A stretch of DNA of 64,000 nucleotides from Candidatus Saccharimonadota bacterium. Its GTDB lineage: Bacteria; Patescibacteriota; Saccharimonadia; Saccharimonadales; Saccharimonadaceae. Numbering within the stretch: position 1 is the stretch's first letter; every line of letters begins with the position of its first letter. The notes under the pieces were generated by a model. It was not told the origin of the DNA. It made no database searches and worked only from the letters and a program-made list of their open reading frames with translations. Location: the NCBI GenBank assembly GCA_017431725.1, contig JAFRKN010000017.1, positions 83,232 to 147,231 on the forward strand. Reading direction: 5' to 3'. The translations under genes and the position numbers were made by a program. Positions 62,983-64,000 of this stretch are shown piece by piece.

Positions 62983-64000
62983 ATGGAAAATCTAGATCTA
63001 AAACAAATGTCCACTATGGTAGATATTATTTCCGAAGAGAAGGGCCTACCAAAGAATACTGTTCTAAACGTCATCGAACAAGCTATTGCCGCTGCTTGGC
63101 GCAAAGACAACGGTAATCGCGATATGAATGTTCGTGCCGTTCTTAATACCAAGACTGGCGCTGCCGACGTTTTTGTCGCCCGCGAAGTCATCGAAGACGA
63201 TGTCGCTTATAATCCCTCTACCGAAATTCCTTTAAAAGAGGCTGGGGAAAACGCCAAAATTGGCGATATCATAGAAGAAAAATTCAAAGTCACTTCTTTT
63301 GGCCGTGTCGCCGCCATGACTGCAAAACAAGTTGTTGTTCAACGTCTCCGTGAAGCCGAAAATGATGCTGTTCTCACCGCCTTCGAAGACAAAATTGGTA
63401 CTGTCGTCACTGGGACAGTTTCTCGCGTCGAACCAAAACTTGTTCGAGTCGATCTTGGACGTGCTTCTGGTATTATGCCTCGTTCTGAACAAATCGACGG
63501 CGAATATTATACCGTAGGCAATCGTATCAAAGTTTATATTAAAAATGTCGAAAGAAACGAACGCGGTGCTCAACTAATTCTTTCGCGTGGTTGCACTGAA
63601 TTTATCGAAAGCCTTTTCCGTCAAGAGGTCCCAGAAATTGAAAACGGTACTGTCGAAATCCGCGGTATCGCTAGAGAGGCTGGGCGTCGCACCAAAATCG
63701 CCGTCACTTCAACTGTTCCAGGCATTGATCCTGTCGGAACTTTTGTTGGCAGTCGTGGTATTCGGGTCCAAGCCATTATGAACGAAATTGGCGACAAAGA
63801 AAAAATCGATGTAATCAACTGGAGTGATAACGCTTCCGAATACATTCGCGAAGCCTTAAGTCCTGCCGAAGTCATGAAAGTAGATATCGATGGCAAAAAA
63901 GCCAAAGTCTACGTCTCCGAAGATCAACAATCCATCGCTATCGGCAAACAAGGTCAAAACGTCCGCCTTGCTTCCAAACTCACCAACTACGACATCGACA
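62983..64000 (+). CDS. nusA: Transcription factor NusA, N-terminal part (3' end outside window)
   Basis: An open frame from ATG 62983 to the window edge (339 codons) with AAAGGAG 6 bases upstream. N-terminal RNA-polymerase-binding domain (LPKNTVLNVIEQAIAAAWRK), S1 domain from about residue 135 (VVTGTVSRVEPKLVRVDLGR, then GIMPRSEQI), then KH1 (GTFVGSRGIRVQAIMNEI) and the start of KH2 (IAIGKQGQNVRLASKLT). NusA modulates pausing, termination and antitermination. A terminator-like hairpin stands in its leader. Confidence 0.93.
   Translation, partial: MENLDLKQMSTMVDIISEEKGLPKNTVLNVIEQAIAAAWRKDNGNRDMNVRAVLNTKTGAADVFVAREVIEDDVAYNPSTEIPLKEAGENAKIGDIIEEKFKVTSFGRVAAMTAKQVVVQRLREAENDAVLTAFEDKIGTVVTGTVSRVEPKLVRVDLGRASGIMPRSEQIDGEYYTVGNRIKVYIKNVERNERGAQLILSRGCTEFIESLFRQEVPEIENGTVEIRGIAREAGRRTKIAVTSTVPGIDPVGTFVGSRGIRVQAIMNEIGDKEKIDVINWSDNASEYIREALSPAEVMKVDIDGKKAKVYVSEDQQSIAIGKQGQNVRLASKLTNYDID

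Overview
The window is a gene-dense, AT-rich chromosomal segment that looks like a Saccharibacteria (TM7) or close Patescibacteria genome. Reasons: short compact genes; a full arginine deiminase (ADI) pathway beside an otherwise sparse metabolism; MurA with an N-terminal HTH domain; RNase J, LemA/HtpX and exported proteins built from FISUMP and InlB-type (Listeria-Bacteroides) repeats; and promoters that are almost only an extended -10. UGA is used as a stop (for example at 53554-53556), so the UGA=Gly code of Absconditabacteria/Gracilibacteria does not apply. The taxonomic call is inference from gene content. No rRNA gene, CRISPR array, prophage or transposase was seen.

Layout. 1-2871 (+): end of hisS, glyS, a membrane-anchored hypothetical, ppa. 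2868-16748 (almost all -): histidine kinase/receiver/recO operon, xseA-xseB, a YbhN-like membrane protein, rpmA, a Trm11-like methyltransferase, tyrS, an 841-residue FISUMP surface protein, rnhA, clpP, clpC. 16863-27544: an orphan AMP-binding enzyme, galU, gpmI, the ADI genes (arcB-arcA-arcD on -, arcC divergent on +), pgi. 27650-28072: an unidentified structured RNA and tRNA-Leu. 28128-32557: pepN, ftsH. 32625-32874: three tandem tRNA-Pro genes. 32880-43842: a giant FISUMP/InlB protein, a UvrD/Rep helicase, HTH-murA, pgk, pyk. 43888-54575: small membrane protein, tRNA-Glu, a sortase-signal/SLH surface protein, ligA, a membrane protein, htpX, lemA, tRNA-Gly, a cation exchanger, an EamA permease, tRNA-Cys. 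54606-64000: a third FISUMP protein, two GT8 glycosyltransferases with a PlsC-like acyltransferase, tRNA-Leu, a compact TrxB, RNase J and the start of nusA.

How it fits together. ArcA, ArcB, ArcC and ArcD would convert arginine to ornithine, CO2, NH3 and ATP, and Pgk/GpmI/Pyk give lower-glycolysis ATP, as expected of a host-dependent fermenter. ClpC-ClpP, FtsH, HtpX and PepN form a proteolysis set; clpC carries a CIRCE operator. The large exported proteins share an N-terminal module and are candidates for host-cell contact.

Most notable: (1) a dispersed family of GC-rich palindromic elements inserted in frame in four unrelated protein genes, with a conserved hairpin core and locus-specific inverted-repeat arms; (2) pervasive leaderless genes with TATAAT-N6-ATG geometry; (3) an alternative FISUMP tail lying just past a stop codon; (4) a strongly transcribed-looking ncRNA of about 320 nt that I could not assign.
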